From: MWBF01 sp040772005
Lineage (GTDB): Bacteria; Chloroflexota; Anaerolineae; CG2-30-64-16
DNA: 64,000 bases
Direction of reading: 5' to 3'
NCBI GenBank assembly: GCA_040772005.1
Contig: JAXGYZ010000004.1
Coordinates: 248,001 to 312,000 of the forward strand
The position numbers were made by a program, and so were the translations under genes. Numbering within the stretch: the first letter of the stretch is position 1; each line of letters starts with the position of its first letter. The notes under the pieces are model-generated. The model saw only the letters and a program-made list of their open reading frames with translations, was not told the DNA's origin and made no database searches. This document shows, in pieces, positions 17,176 through 23,988 of this stretch.

Positions 17176-18030
17176 ATGAGCAACTTCAACCTGGACGCCT
17201 TCCAGGCGGCACTCGCCACCTGCCGCATCGGGCGGCCCACGCGCTATCACGCGCAGACTGGCTCGACGAACGACCTCGCGCACGCGGCCGCTCGCGCCGG
17301 TGCAGCCGAAGGGCTGGTCATCCTGGCCGACGAACAGACCGCGGGCCGCGGTCGCCTCGACCGGCGCTGGTGGGCTCCGCCGGGCACGTCCCTGCTCTTC
17401 TCGCTCCTGCTGCGGCCGGACCTGCCCGTCACGCACGCGGGGCAGTTGACGATGTGCCTGGGGCTGGCCGCAGCGGAGACCGGCGAAAGCGTGACCGGAT
17501 TGCACATCGGGCTGAAGTGGCCGAACGACCTTATCCATGCGGGGCGCAAGCTCGGCGGCATGCTCGCAGAGGTCGAGCTGGACGGCGAACGCATCCGGTA
17601 TGCGGTCCTGGGGCTGGGCCTGAACGTCAACGTGGATTTCACAGCACCGGCTGGTCCAGCGGATGATATGACCATGCTTGCCGAGCTGCGCGACCAGGCC
17701 GTGAGTCTCGCCATGCTCCTCGGTCACCCGGTGGACCGGGCCAGCCTGCTCGCTGCGCTGCTCGCATCCTTCGAGACCCACTATGACCGCCTGCTGAGCG
17801 GCCAGTCTCCCCACGCAGCCTGGGCCGCCCGGCTCGACTCCCTCGGCCGGCGCGTGCGCGTGACGCTGCCTGTTGGCGCGTACGTTGGCATTGCCGCCGG
17901 CGTCACCCCGGAAGGCGGACTCATCCTGGCCGGAGATGATGGAACCGAGCGCATCATCTGGGCCGGCGACGTCACCGCGGTACGTCCGACCAGGGCTCAT
18001 TCAAGGTCTGGACAGGATTCACAGGATTGA
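17176..18030 (+). CDS. birA: Biotin--[acetyl-CoA-carboxylase] ligase
   Basis: A 284-residue monofunctional biotin protein ligase without the N-terminal HTH of E. coli BirA. The catalytic core has STNDL, the biotinyl-AMP loop GRGR (57-60), KWPND (114-118) with the key lysine, and KLGG (125-128); a C-terminal SH3-like domain follows. It attaches biotin to the carboxyl-carrier protein. The final residues, GQDSQD and the stop codon, are encoded by the left arm of a family-2 palindromic repeat, so the native C-terminus appears to have been replaced by repeat sequence. Confidence 0.95.
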   Translation: MSNFNLDAFQAALATCRIGRPTRYHAQTGSTNDLAHAAARAGAAEGLVILADEQTAGRGRLDRRWWAPPGTSLLFSLLLRPDLPVTHAGQLTMCLGLAAAETGESVTGLHIGLKWPNDLIHAGRKLGGMLAEVELDGERIRYAVLGLGLNVNVDFTAPAGPADDMTMLAELRDQAVSLAMLLGHPVDRASLLAALLASFETHYDRLLSGQSPHAAWAARLDSLGRRVRVTLPVGAYVGIAAGVTPEGGLILAGDDGTERIIWAGDVTAVRPTRAHSRSGQDSQD

Positions 18031-18085
18031 CAGGATTGGAGGTGCGCCGGTCCAGATCATCCTGTCAATCCGGTCAATCCTGTCC
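18010..18085. repeat. Palindromic repeat, family 2 copy B, overlapping the birA stop
   Basis: Arms of about 27 bp (18010-18036 and 18059-18085), built of GACAGGATT units, pair with two mismatches. The left arm extends over the last seven codons and the stop of birA. Confidence 0.85.
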
Positions 18086-18115
18086 AAAATCCGTACACGC
18101 CTCGCCATCAGGCCC

Positions 18116-18166
18116 ACAAACCCGCTTTCTGTGCGAAGCGCAGCTTCTTCAGGAAACCGGGTTTGT
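18116..18166. repeat. Hairpin, family 8 copy A (ACAAACCCG/CGGGTTTGT)
   Basis: ACAAACCCG (18116-18124) is the exact inverse of CGGGTTTGT (18158-18166), with AGCTTCTTCAGGAAA between. The same words form a tighter hairpin at 19950-19982. Confidence 0.55.
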
Positions 18167-18237
18167 AATGGTTCAGTTACAGAAACACACTTCCCTAAAC
18201 AATTCCCAGCAATTGGAAGAAATCTACTTTCAGTAAA

Positions 18238-18269
18238 CTAACGATATTAGTATATTCTAACTATATTAG
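18238..18269. promoter_or_regulatory. Double-dyad operator candidate upstream of the tetR gene
   Basis: Two near-identical 13-mers, CTAACGATATTAG (18238-18250) and CTAACTATATTAG (18257-18269), start 19 bp apart. Each is a CTAA-N5-TTAG dyad, and the inner TTAG-N6-CTAA is a third dyad. The site is strikingly A/T-rich for this genome and lies 24 bp before the TetR start, the usual place for autoregulation. Confidence 0.6.
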
Positions 18270-18292
18270 CAATCAACTGGAGCGCATCAAAC

Positions 18293-18904
18293 ATGAAATC
18301 CCCACGCCGGCAGCGGAACCACGATCTTGTCGTCGAAGAAATCCTCACCACGGCACGCGCCATCATGCGCGAGGAAGGCCCTGCCGCGCTGTCGATGCAG
18401 GAACTGGCGCGGCGGCTCGACATGCGCGCGCCATCGCTCTACAACTACTTCGCCGGCAAAACAGAAATCTACGACACCCTGTTCCGCCGGGGCTTTACGC
18501 TGTTCGATGCCCACATCCAGGCACAGCTTGCAGGCGCTGACGGCTGGCAGGACGAACTCCGCCGGTATCTCACAGCCTACATGGCCTTTGCGCTGGAGCA
18601 CCCCGACCTGTACCAGTTGTGCTTCGAGCGGCCCGTGCCCGGGTTCGTGCCGTCGCAGGCCAGCCTCGACTTCAGCTTTGCCACGCTCGAACGCGCCTAT
18701 GCCACGGCACGCCGCTGGAACAGCACTATCCACTCTGACCTTGACCCACAGCAGATGACCAACCTCGTAATTGCCGTGATGCATGGTCTGACGGCCCTGC
18801 ACATGGCGAATGAGCCCCATCTGCCGGTCGGCCAGGGCCGGTTCGGAGGCCTGATCCCTGCGGCGGTCTCCCTGTTCGAAAAAGCCTGGACCCAACCCGT
18901 TTAG
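18293..18904 (+). CDS. TetR/AcrR-family transcriptional regulator
   Basis: A 203-residue regulator. The N-terminal HTH (about residues 12-60) reads ALSMQELARRLDMRAPSLYNYF, with the YxYF end of the TetR recognition helix. The C-terminal domain (about 80-195) resembles the WHG (TetR_C_33) ligand domain, with LEHPDLYQLCFERP. The gene is 17 bp before a maleylpyruvate-isomerase-like gene and behind a multi-dyad site, so it probably represses its own two-gene operon. The ligand is unknown. Confidence 0.92.
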   Translation: MKSPRRQRNHDLVVEEILTTARAIMREEGPAALSMQELARRLDMRAPSLYNYFAGKTEIYDTLFRRGFTLFDAHIQAQLAGADGWQDELRRYLTAYMAFALEHPDLYQLCFERPVPGFVPSQASLDFSFATLERAYATARRWNSTIHSDLDPQQMTNLVIAVMHGLTALHMANEPHLPVGQGRFGGLIPAAVSLFEKAWTQPV

Positions 18905-18921
18905 CGAGAAGGAGACGGACG

Positions 18922-19782
18922 ATGACCACTGTTTCACTGCCTACGGACGCCGCCGCTGCGGCTGCCATTGCTGAGGACGCCGTAGCTGCGGATGCAGCCC
19001 TGATCCCTTATGTCACGCCCGCCGAAGCACAGCAACTCGCCCAAGAAGAACTGCGCCGCCTGCTGGCGTTGCTGAAGACGTTGGATGATACAGACTGGCA
19101 CAAACCGACGGCCTGCACCGCCTGGAATGTACGCGACATGGTGGCTCACCAGGCCGGCGCATATGCCAGCGGCACCGGCTACCGTGAGCTGCTGTACCAG
19201 TACTCGGCGATGCTCTCGCTCCGTGGGCTGCCGGAGGACGCCATCAACCGGCGGCAGTTGGCGGACCGCGCGATGCGCTCGCCCGCAGAGCTGATCGACG
19301 AGATCAGGCGTACAGGCGACCGGGCGGTTGCCAACTGGGCGCACGGTTTCCGGCTGCTCAAGCCGTTCGGCATGCCTCATCCCACCGGCGGCTGGCTGAC
19401 CCTGCGCCATCTGATGCTCGCCATCCACAGCCGCGACACCTGGATCCACCGCCTGGACATCTGTCGCGCCACCAGCCGCCCATTCGAACGGACCCAGGCG
19501 CACGACGGCCGCATCAACGCCCTCGTTGTCCAGGACCTCGCCCGGCCGTTGAGCCGCAAGCTCGGCGCACGGGCCATTGTCCTGGACCTCACGGGCATCG
19601 GCGGCGGCCGCTGGAAGATCGGCACGGGTGACGCTGAGGCCACCATCCGGATGGACGTGCTGGACTTCAACATCTACGCTTCCGGGCGCTTCAGCTACGA
19701 GGAGGCCTTGCAACGGGCCGAACTCACGGGCAACATTTCGCTCGCAGATCGGGCCTTCCGCCACATTGCGGTGTTGTATTAG
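18922..19782 (+). CDS. Mycothiol-dependent maleylpyruvate isomerase-like (DinB superfamily) protein
   Basis: A 286-residue protein with an N-terminal DinB-like four-helix domain: DWHKPTACTAWNVRDMVAHQAG holds two likely metal-ligand histidines, and MLAIHSRDTWIHRLD supplies further ones. The C-terminal part matches the MDMPI/SCP2-like extension. Relatives use a small-thiol cofactor for isomerisation or transfer, but many members are uncharacterised, so the reaction is open. The first 25 residues are Ala-rich and low complexity. The gene is co-transcribed with the TetR gene. Confidence 0.8.
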   Translation: MTTVSLPTDAAAAAAIAEDAVAADAALIPYVTPAEAQQLAQEELRRLLALLKTLDDTDWHKPTACTAWNVRDMVAHQAGAYASGTGYRELLYQYSAMLSLRGLPEDAINRRQLADRAMRSPAELIDEIRRTGDRAVANWAHGFRLLKPFGMPHPTGGWLTLRHLMLAIHSRDTWIHRLDICRATSRPFERTQAHDGRINALVVQDLARPLSRKLGARAIVLDLTGIGGGRWKIGTGDAEATIRMDVLDFNIYASGRFSYEEALQRAELTGNISLADRAFRHIAVLY

Positions 19783-19816
19783 CTGTGGACAGGTGTAGCC
19801 CCTCCCTTAATCCACT

Positions 19817-19893
19817 ATTGGCGTCGAGGCTTCAGCCGGTTTGGTCGGATACGCACTCAGCCAGACTGAACCGGCTGAAGCCTCGACGCCAAT
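19817..19893. repeat. 25-bp perfect inverted repeat, family 5 copy A (CGAGGCTTCAGCCGG)
   Basis: The arms at 19817-19841 and 19869-19893 are exactly complementary over 25 bp with a 27-nt loop. The core word recurs at 31357-31418. It sits in the 328-bp gap 19783-20110, which otherwise holds only the family-8 hairpin and a promoter; I see no gene there. Confidence 0.85.
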
Positions 19894-19949
19894 ACCACCC
19901 GGCTCGCCGCTCAGAACTCCTGTCGAGCGCACCGTAATTGTTCACTGCG

Positions 19950-19982
19950 ACAAACCCGGCTTCTTCGGGAAGCCGGGTTTGT
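19950..19982. repeat. Hairpin, family 8 copy B
   Basis: A 14-bp perfect stem ACAAACCCGGCTTC with its complement and a 5-nt loop (TTCGG). It may terminate transcription of the upstream TetR operon. Confidence 0.65.
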
Positions 19983-20060
19983 GGACGTGCTGACCTTGTA
20001 TAACGAGATAATGCTGAGCAGTTACGAGCGCGCCGGCCTTTTCCCCTCCGCAGCGCTTCA

Positions 20061-20069
20061 TGGTATAAT
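20061..20069 (+). promoter_or_regulatory. Extended -10 promoter TGG-TATAAT
   Basis: TGG followed by a consensus TATAAT (20064-20069) lies 41 bp upstream of the next gene. I see no good -35, as expected for an extended -10 promoter. Confidence 0.5.
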
Positions 20070-20110
20070 CGCACGACATTATTGGACGGCACCGAAAGCT
20101 CGTATCATCT

Positions 20111-20644
20111 TTGTCTACCCGACCTCTGCGCGCTGCGCTGTTACTGACCGTTACGATCCTGGCCGCGGCCTTCGCGCTGACCACGTCGCGCGGCGCGGGC
20201 GCGGATGCGCTGTTCCAGTCATCCCCCCTGCTGCCCACCGACACGCCGGAGGCGTTCATCCCTGCGCCGCTGCCGCCGGAGGAGACGCCCGCGCCCATCC
20301 TGCCGGAAGCACCGGTCAGCGAGCCAGAGTCCACCCTGCCGGAGACGGCGCCCGAGGTGCCGGGCTTCCTCCCCGCCCCGACGCTGACCAACCCGGATGA
20401 TCTGCTGTCCGGCGGCGCCCTGACGCAAGGGAGCCAGCCCCCGCTGAGTGGAGCCGCCGCGCCGGTGGACGAAGCCGAGCCGACGCCCAGCCCCGAGCCG
20501 GCAGGCGCGGCGCAGTTGATCGACAGCGCGGTGATGCTGTTGGGGTATGCATGGCTCTGCTGTGGCGCGGCGCTGCTCGCGCTGGCTGTCGTGGCCTTCG
20601 TCTGGATCATGCGGCGCAGCGCGCGCCGGCGCACACGCATCTAG
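20111..20644 (+). CDS. Exported Pro-rich protein with a C-terminal membrane anchor
   Basis: A 177-residue protein with an N-terminal signal segment (LRAALLLTVTILAAAFALTT), then about 100 residues of Pro/Glu/Ala-rich low complexity, and a C-terminal helix (about 138-167, containing a CC pair) followed by RRSARRRTRI, which should stay inside. The topology suggests an extended surface stalk. No family is recognised. The apparent start is TTG at 20111, chosen because it opens the signal peptide; the site is weak. It lies 5 bp before a glycosyltransferase gene and is probably co-expressed. Confidence 0.65.
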   Translation: MSTRPLRAALLLTVTILAAAFALTTSRGAGADALFQSSPLLPTDTPEAFIPAPLPPEETPAPILPEAPVSEPESTLPETAPEVPGFLPAPTLTNPDDLLSGGALTQGSQPPLSGAAAPVDEAEPTPSPEPAGAAQLIDSAVMLLGYAWLCCGAALLALAVVAFVWIMRRSARRRTRI

Positions 20645-20649
20645 CCCCC

Positions 20650-22140
20650 ATGAACGCCTCGGCCAGCGTTCACCGCTTCCCGCGTTTGAACTGGACCGCG
20701 TGGCTGCCCCTGGGCCTGGCGCTGCTGGCCTTCGCCGTGCGCGTCGCCGGGTTGACCGCGCAGAGCCTCTGGCGCGATGAGATGGATGCGCTGATGTTTG
20801 CGACCCGCCCGCTGCCCGAACTCCTCAACATGTTCCGCCGGCCCGGCGACAACGGGCCCCTGTTCTTCCTGGCTCTGCGCCCCTGGCTGGCTGCCGCGGG
20901 GCATAGCGAGTTCAGCCTGCGCTTCCCGTCCGCCGTGCTCGGCACGCTCGCCGTCCCCCTGTGCTATGCGCTCGTCGCCCGCCTCACGGATCGCCGCGTC
21001 GCCCTGCTCACCGCGCTGCTGCTGGCGCTGGCCCCTTACCACACCTGGTACAGCCAGGAAGCCAAGATGTACGCCGCGCTGACTGTCCTCGTGCCTGCGT
21101 CGCTGCTCCTGACCATCGAGGCGGCGCATCGCGGCGGCCTGTGGCGTTGGGCGCTCCTGTACATCGTCACCAGCCTGAGCTTCTACACCCACCTGCTGGC
21201 CGCGCTCATCGTGCCGGTGCAGGTCATCTGGCTGGCGCTGCTGCCCGCGGCAGATAGGCGGCGCCGCTGGCTGAGCATCGCCGGTTATCTCGCGGCCCTG
21301 CTCCTGCCCTACCTGCCGCTGGCCGCGTGGCAGGCAGGCATGTGGCTCGGCACTTTCGAGACCGGCCATCCCTTCGTGCCCCTCGGTGACATCTTGCGGG
21401 TGTTGGCCGCGGTGTTCAGCCTGGGGGTGCTGGCCGGCCGCGAGTGGCTCGCGCTCCTGCCCTACATGCTGGCCCTGGTCGCCGGCGCGATTCTCTGGGC
21501 CGTGCAGGGGGCACGCCGCGCGCGGCTGCGCACGGTCGCGCTGCTGCTGATCTGGCTGCTGCTGCCGCCACTCATGGTGTTCGGCGTCTCGCTCGGGATG
21601 CCGATTTTCACAGAACGCTACCTCATCTGGTGCCTGCCCGCCTTCCTGACCCTGCTCGCGCTCGGCATCACCGCGCTGGCGCACCTCTGGCGGCCCGTGG
21701 GCCTGGTCACGCTGCTGGCTGTGCTCGCACTCAACCTGTTCAGCGTCGCGCAGCAGGCAGCCCGACCCATCAAGTCTGATTTTCGCGCCGCCGCGGCTTA
21801 TGTCCGGCAGCAGATGCAGCCGGGTGAGCCCCTGGTTTACCAAATCCCGTATATACGCTACACTTTCACCTATTACTATGACCCGCAGCACGACCCGCGC
21901 GCGACATCGGCTGCCTGGCTCGATGGGCCATACACCAACCGGGGGATGACCGAGCCAGAGGTCGACGCGTGGATGGCGCAAGGGCTGGCGAACGTCTCTG
22001 CCGCCTGGCTGATTGCCTCCGAAGTGCCGATGTGGGATGCGCGTGGGCTGACGGAGAAGTGGCTGGCCGAGCAAGGTGCGGTCACGGCCCACCAGGAGTT
22101 CAGCCGCGTTGCGGTCACGCGGTATGAGTTGAAGCCATGA
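20650..22140 (+). CDS. GT39/ArnT-like membrane glycosyltransferase
   Basis: A 496-residue polytopic protein with about ten to eleven helices. The first periplasmic loop has LWRDEMDAL with the Asp43-Glu44 pair expected of GT-C enzymes that use polyprenyl-phosphate sugars, and the PMT_2-like features GDNGPLFFLALRPW and YSQEAKMYAAL follow. The C-terminal 70 residues form a soluble extracytoplasmic piece. It would transfer a sugar from a lipid carrier to an envelope acceptor that cannot be named. The ATG at 20650 follows the stop of the Pro-rich gene by 5 bp; an in-frame ATG at 20551 lies inside that gene. Confidence 0.85.
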   Translation: MNASASVHRFPRLNWTAWLPLGLALLAFAVRVAGLTAQSLWRDEMDALMFATRPLPELLNMFRRPGDNGPLFFLALRPWLAAAGHSEFSLRFPSAVLGTLAVPLCYALVARLTDRRVALLTALLLALAPYHTWYSQEAKMYAALTVLVPASLLLTIEAAHRGGLWRWALLYIVTSLSFYTHLLAALIVPVQVIWLALLPAADRRRRWLSIAGYLAALLLPYLPLAAWQAGMWLGTFETGHPFVPLGDILRVLAAVFSLGVLAGREWLALLPYMLALVAGAILWAVQGARRARLRTVALLLIWLLLPPLMVFGVSLGMPIFTERYLIWCLPAFLTLLALGITALAHLWRPVGLVTLLAVLALNLFSVAQQAARPIKSDFRAAAAYVRQQMQPGEPLVYQIPYIRYTFTYYYDPQHDPRATSAAWLDGPYTNRGMTEPEVDAWMAQGLANVSAAWLIASEVPMWDARGLTEKWLAEQGAVTAHQEFSRVAVTRYELKP

Positions 22141-22180
22141 GCGATTCTGCACCGAAAGGCCCGATGTGCAAGCGAAATCC

Positions 22181-22936
22181 ATGACCCGCTTTCAGCTTTC
22201 GCTGTTCACTGACGACAATCAGGGCAGCGCCAACGGCGAGCCGGATTGGATGCCCTCGCCCGGCGCAGTCCGCCGCGCCCGCGCGCAGCTCGAACAACGC
22301 GGGGCGCTGACTGCGCTCACGAAGACACCGGCCAGCCTGCAGATGGTCCCCGCGGGGGAGCCGCCGTGGTTGTGGCTGCTCGGTGCAGTTGCCTGGGTGG
22401 TCATCTGGCCGGCGGTCATCGCCTGGCAGTTCAGCCGGGGCACGCTCCCCTGGCTATCGCCGTGGGTCGTGCTACTGCTCGCCCTGGCACACATGCTCCT
22501 GCTGGTCGGGCCGGTCTATGCCGCCGTGCGCGATACGGGCAAGAGCGCCCTGCACCGCCGCTTCCGGCAGGTCAGCACGCTCGCGCAAATGCTGGCACTC
22601 GAGCCGAAGGAATTCGAGGCCTGGGTCGGCATGTTGTTCACCCTGGACGGCTATGAGGTCCGGGATACGGCTTACGTGGCCGATCACGGCATCGACCTCG
22701 CTGTGACAGGCAACGGCACGCGCTATGGCCTCGTCCAGTGCAAGCGCTATCGCGGCACCGTGGGTGAGCCGACCGTGCGCGACCTGTACGGCACGCTGAT
22801 GCACGAGGGCGCCGAATACGCCTGGCTCGCCACGACCGGCGCCATCTCGCGGCAGGCGCGCGAGTGGGCCGCGGGCAAGCCCATCGAGCTGTGGGATGGA
22901 CAGAAGCTCGTGGCCCTGGCGAAGAAGCATCGTTAA
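22181..22936 (+). CDS. Membrane-anchored Mrr-type restriction endonuclease
   Basis: A 251-residue protein. Residues 1-60 are cytoplasmic and polar, two helices lie at about 62-82 and 93-113, and the C-terminal Mrr_cat domain (about 135-245) has the PD-(D/E)xK core: Glu147, GIDLAV with Asp172, and LVQCKRY with Gln186 and Lys188. Mrr-like nucleases cut modified or foreign DNA, but membrane-tethered forms have no settled role. The start is either ATG 22181 or an in-frame GTG at 22166; neither has a strong ribosome site. No methyltransferase is nearby. Confidence 0.82.
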   Translation: MTRFQLSLFTDDNQGSANGEPDWMPSPGAVRRARAQLEQRGALTALTKTPASLQMVPAGEPPWLWLLGAVAWVVIWPAVIAWQFSRGTLPWLSPWVVLLLALAHMLLLVGPVYAAVRDTGKSALHRRFRQVSTLAQMLALEPKEFEAWVGMLFTLDGYEVRDTAYVADHGIDLAVTGNGTRYGLVQCKRYRGTVGEPTVRDLYGTLMHEGAEYAWLATTGAISRQAREWAAGKPIELWDGQKLVALAKKHR

Positions 22937-22950
22937 GAATCGAAGAGAGG

Positions 22951-23015
22951 CTCACGCAAGGTCACAAAGAGCGCAATAAGCATTTTACTTGGCGTGCTTT
23001 GCGTCTTTGCGTGAG
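22951..23015. repeat. Palindromic repeat, family 4 copy A (CTCACGCAAAG...CTTTGCGTGAG)
   Basis: The 19-bp arms 22951-22969 and 22997-23015 pair with three mismatches. A second copy lies at 58908-58974. It fills the gap between the Mrr and GDPD genes. Confidence 0.75.
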
Positions 23016-23047
23016 ACTGATTCAGCCTTTCTAATCGGAGGAAAGAC

Positions 23048-23794
23048 ATGAAGCGACCGGAGCATGGCCGGCCCCTCGTCTTTGCGCATCGCGGGGCCAG
23101 CAAAGTCGCACCTGAGAACACATTACCTGCGTTCGAAGCCGCCGTCCGCATGGGCGCAGACGGCGTGGAGCTGGATGTGCAGTACAGCTCCGACGGCGCA
23201 CTGGTCATCTTTCATAACCCCCGCCTCAACGCGACGACCAACGGCGAAGGCCGTGTCACCTCGCACACGCTGGCCGAGCTACGCGAGCTGGACGCCGGCA
23301 ACTGGTTCGACCCGCAGTTTGCAGGCACGCGGATTGCCACACTCGACGAGGTGCTGGACCTGCTGAAGGACAAGCTGCTCGTCAACATCGAGATCAAGGC
23401 GCTGGACTCGGCCACGATGGGGCTGGGCGCGGATGTCGTTAAGGCCGTGCGCGCACACGACATGGTGGACCAGGTGGTCATCAGCTCGTTCAACCCGCTG
23501 GCGCTGCGCCGCGCCAAGAATGCCGGCCCGGAAATCGAGGCCGGCCTGCTGCTCGCGCCCGACCTGCCCGGCTGGACGCGCTGGGCCTTCACGCGCAACT
23601 ACAGCAAGACCAACGGATTGCACCCGGAACTGCCGATGGTGGATGCAGTCTACATGGAACAGGCTGCGCGGCTCAGGATGCCCGTGCGCGTCTGGACCGT
23701 GAACGAACCGGAGGACATGCAGCGGATGATCGACCTCGGTGTAGACGCCATCATCACCGACTATCCCGACCGGCTGATCGAGCTGCTCAAGTAG
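23048..23794 (+). CDS. Glycerophosphodiester phosphodiesterase
   Basis: A 248-residue cytoplasmic GDPD domain protein. FAHRGAS (His14, Arg15), APENT (Glu23), ELDVQ (Glu41, Asp43) and FHNPRL (His56) form the calcium/catalytic site on a TIM barrel. It hydrolyses glycerophosphodiesters to glycerol-3-phosphate and an alcohol, feeding phospholipid turnover. A strong GGAGGAAAG site precedes ATG 23048. No UgpABCE-type transporter is adjacent. Confidence 0.93.
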   Translation: MKRPEHGRPLVFAHRGASKVAPENTLPAFEAAVRMGADGVELDVQYSSDGALVIFHNPRLNATTNGEGRVTSHTLAELRELDAGNWFDPQFAGTRIATLDEVLDLLKDKLLVNIEIKALDSATMGLGADVVKAVRAHDMVDQVVISSFNPLALRRAKNAGPEIEAGLLLAPDLPGWTRWAFTRNYSKTNGLHPELPMVDAVYMEQAARLRMPVRVWTVNEPEDMQRMIDLGVDAIITDYPDRLIELLK

Positions 23795-23816
23795 GACAGG
23801 CTGGCAACCCGTCCTA
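23792..23816. repeat. Hairpin, family 7 copy A (GGACGGGTTGGCAACCCGTCC-like)
   Basis: TAGGACAGGCTGGCAACCCG is followed by TCCTA, an imperfect palindrome overlapping the GDPD stop codon region. Other copies are at 23945-23963 and 54549-54572. Confidence 0.6.
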
Positions 23817-23859
23817 CCGTGTAATTCCAACGAGTCCTTGATAATTCAGCCAGTCCGGC

Positions 23860-23924
23860 TCCTTCGACTGCGGGCGTCCTTGTGCCAGGCGCAGCCTGGC
23901 CCTGACGCCCTCCGCTCAGGATGC
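23860..23924. repeat. Palindromic repeat, family 6 copy B
   Basis: TCCTTCGACTG at the left and CCTCCGCTCAGGATGC at the right are the two signature words of the family, here around a GC-rich centre with its own small hairpin (GCCAGGCGCAGCCTGGC). Confidence 0.65.
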
Positions 23925-23944
23925 GTCGCAACCAAGTTATCCAA

Positions 23945-23963
23945 GACGGGTTGGCAACCCGTC
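23945..23963. repeat. Hairpin, family 7 copy B
   Basis: GACGGGTTGGCAACCCGTC is a palindrome (8-bp stem, 3-nt centre) about 25 bp before the next start codon. Confidence 0.65.
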
Positions 23964-23988
23964 CTACCACACTTCCGAAGGAGTTTGC

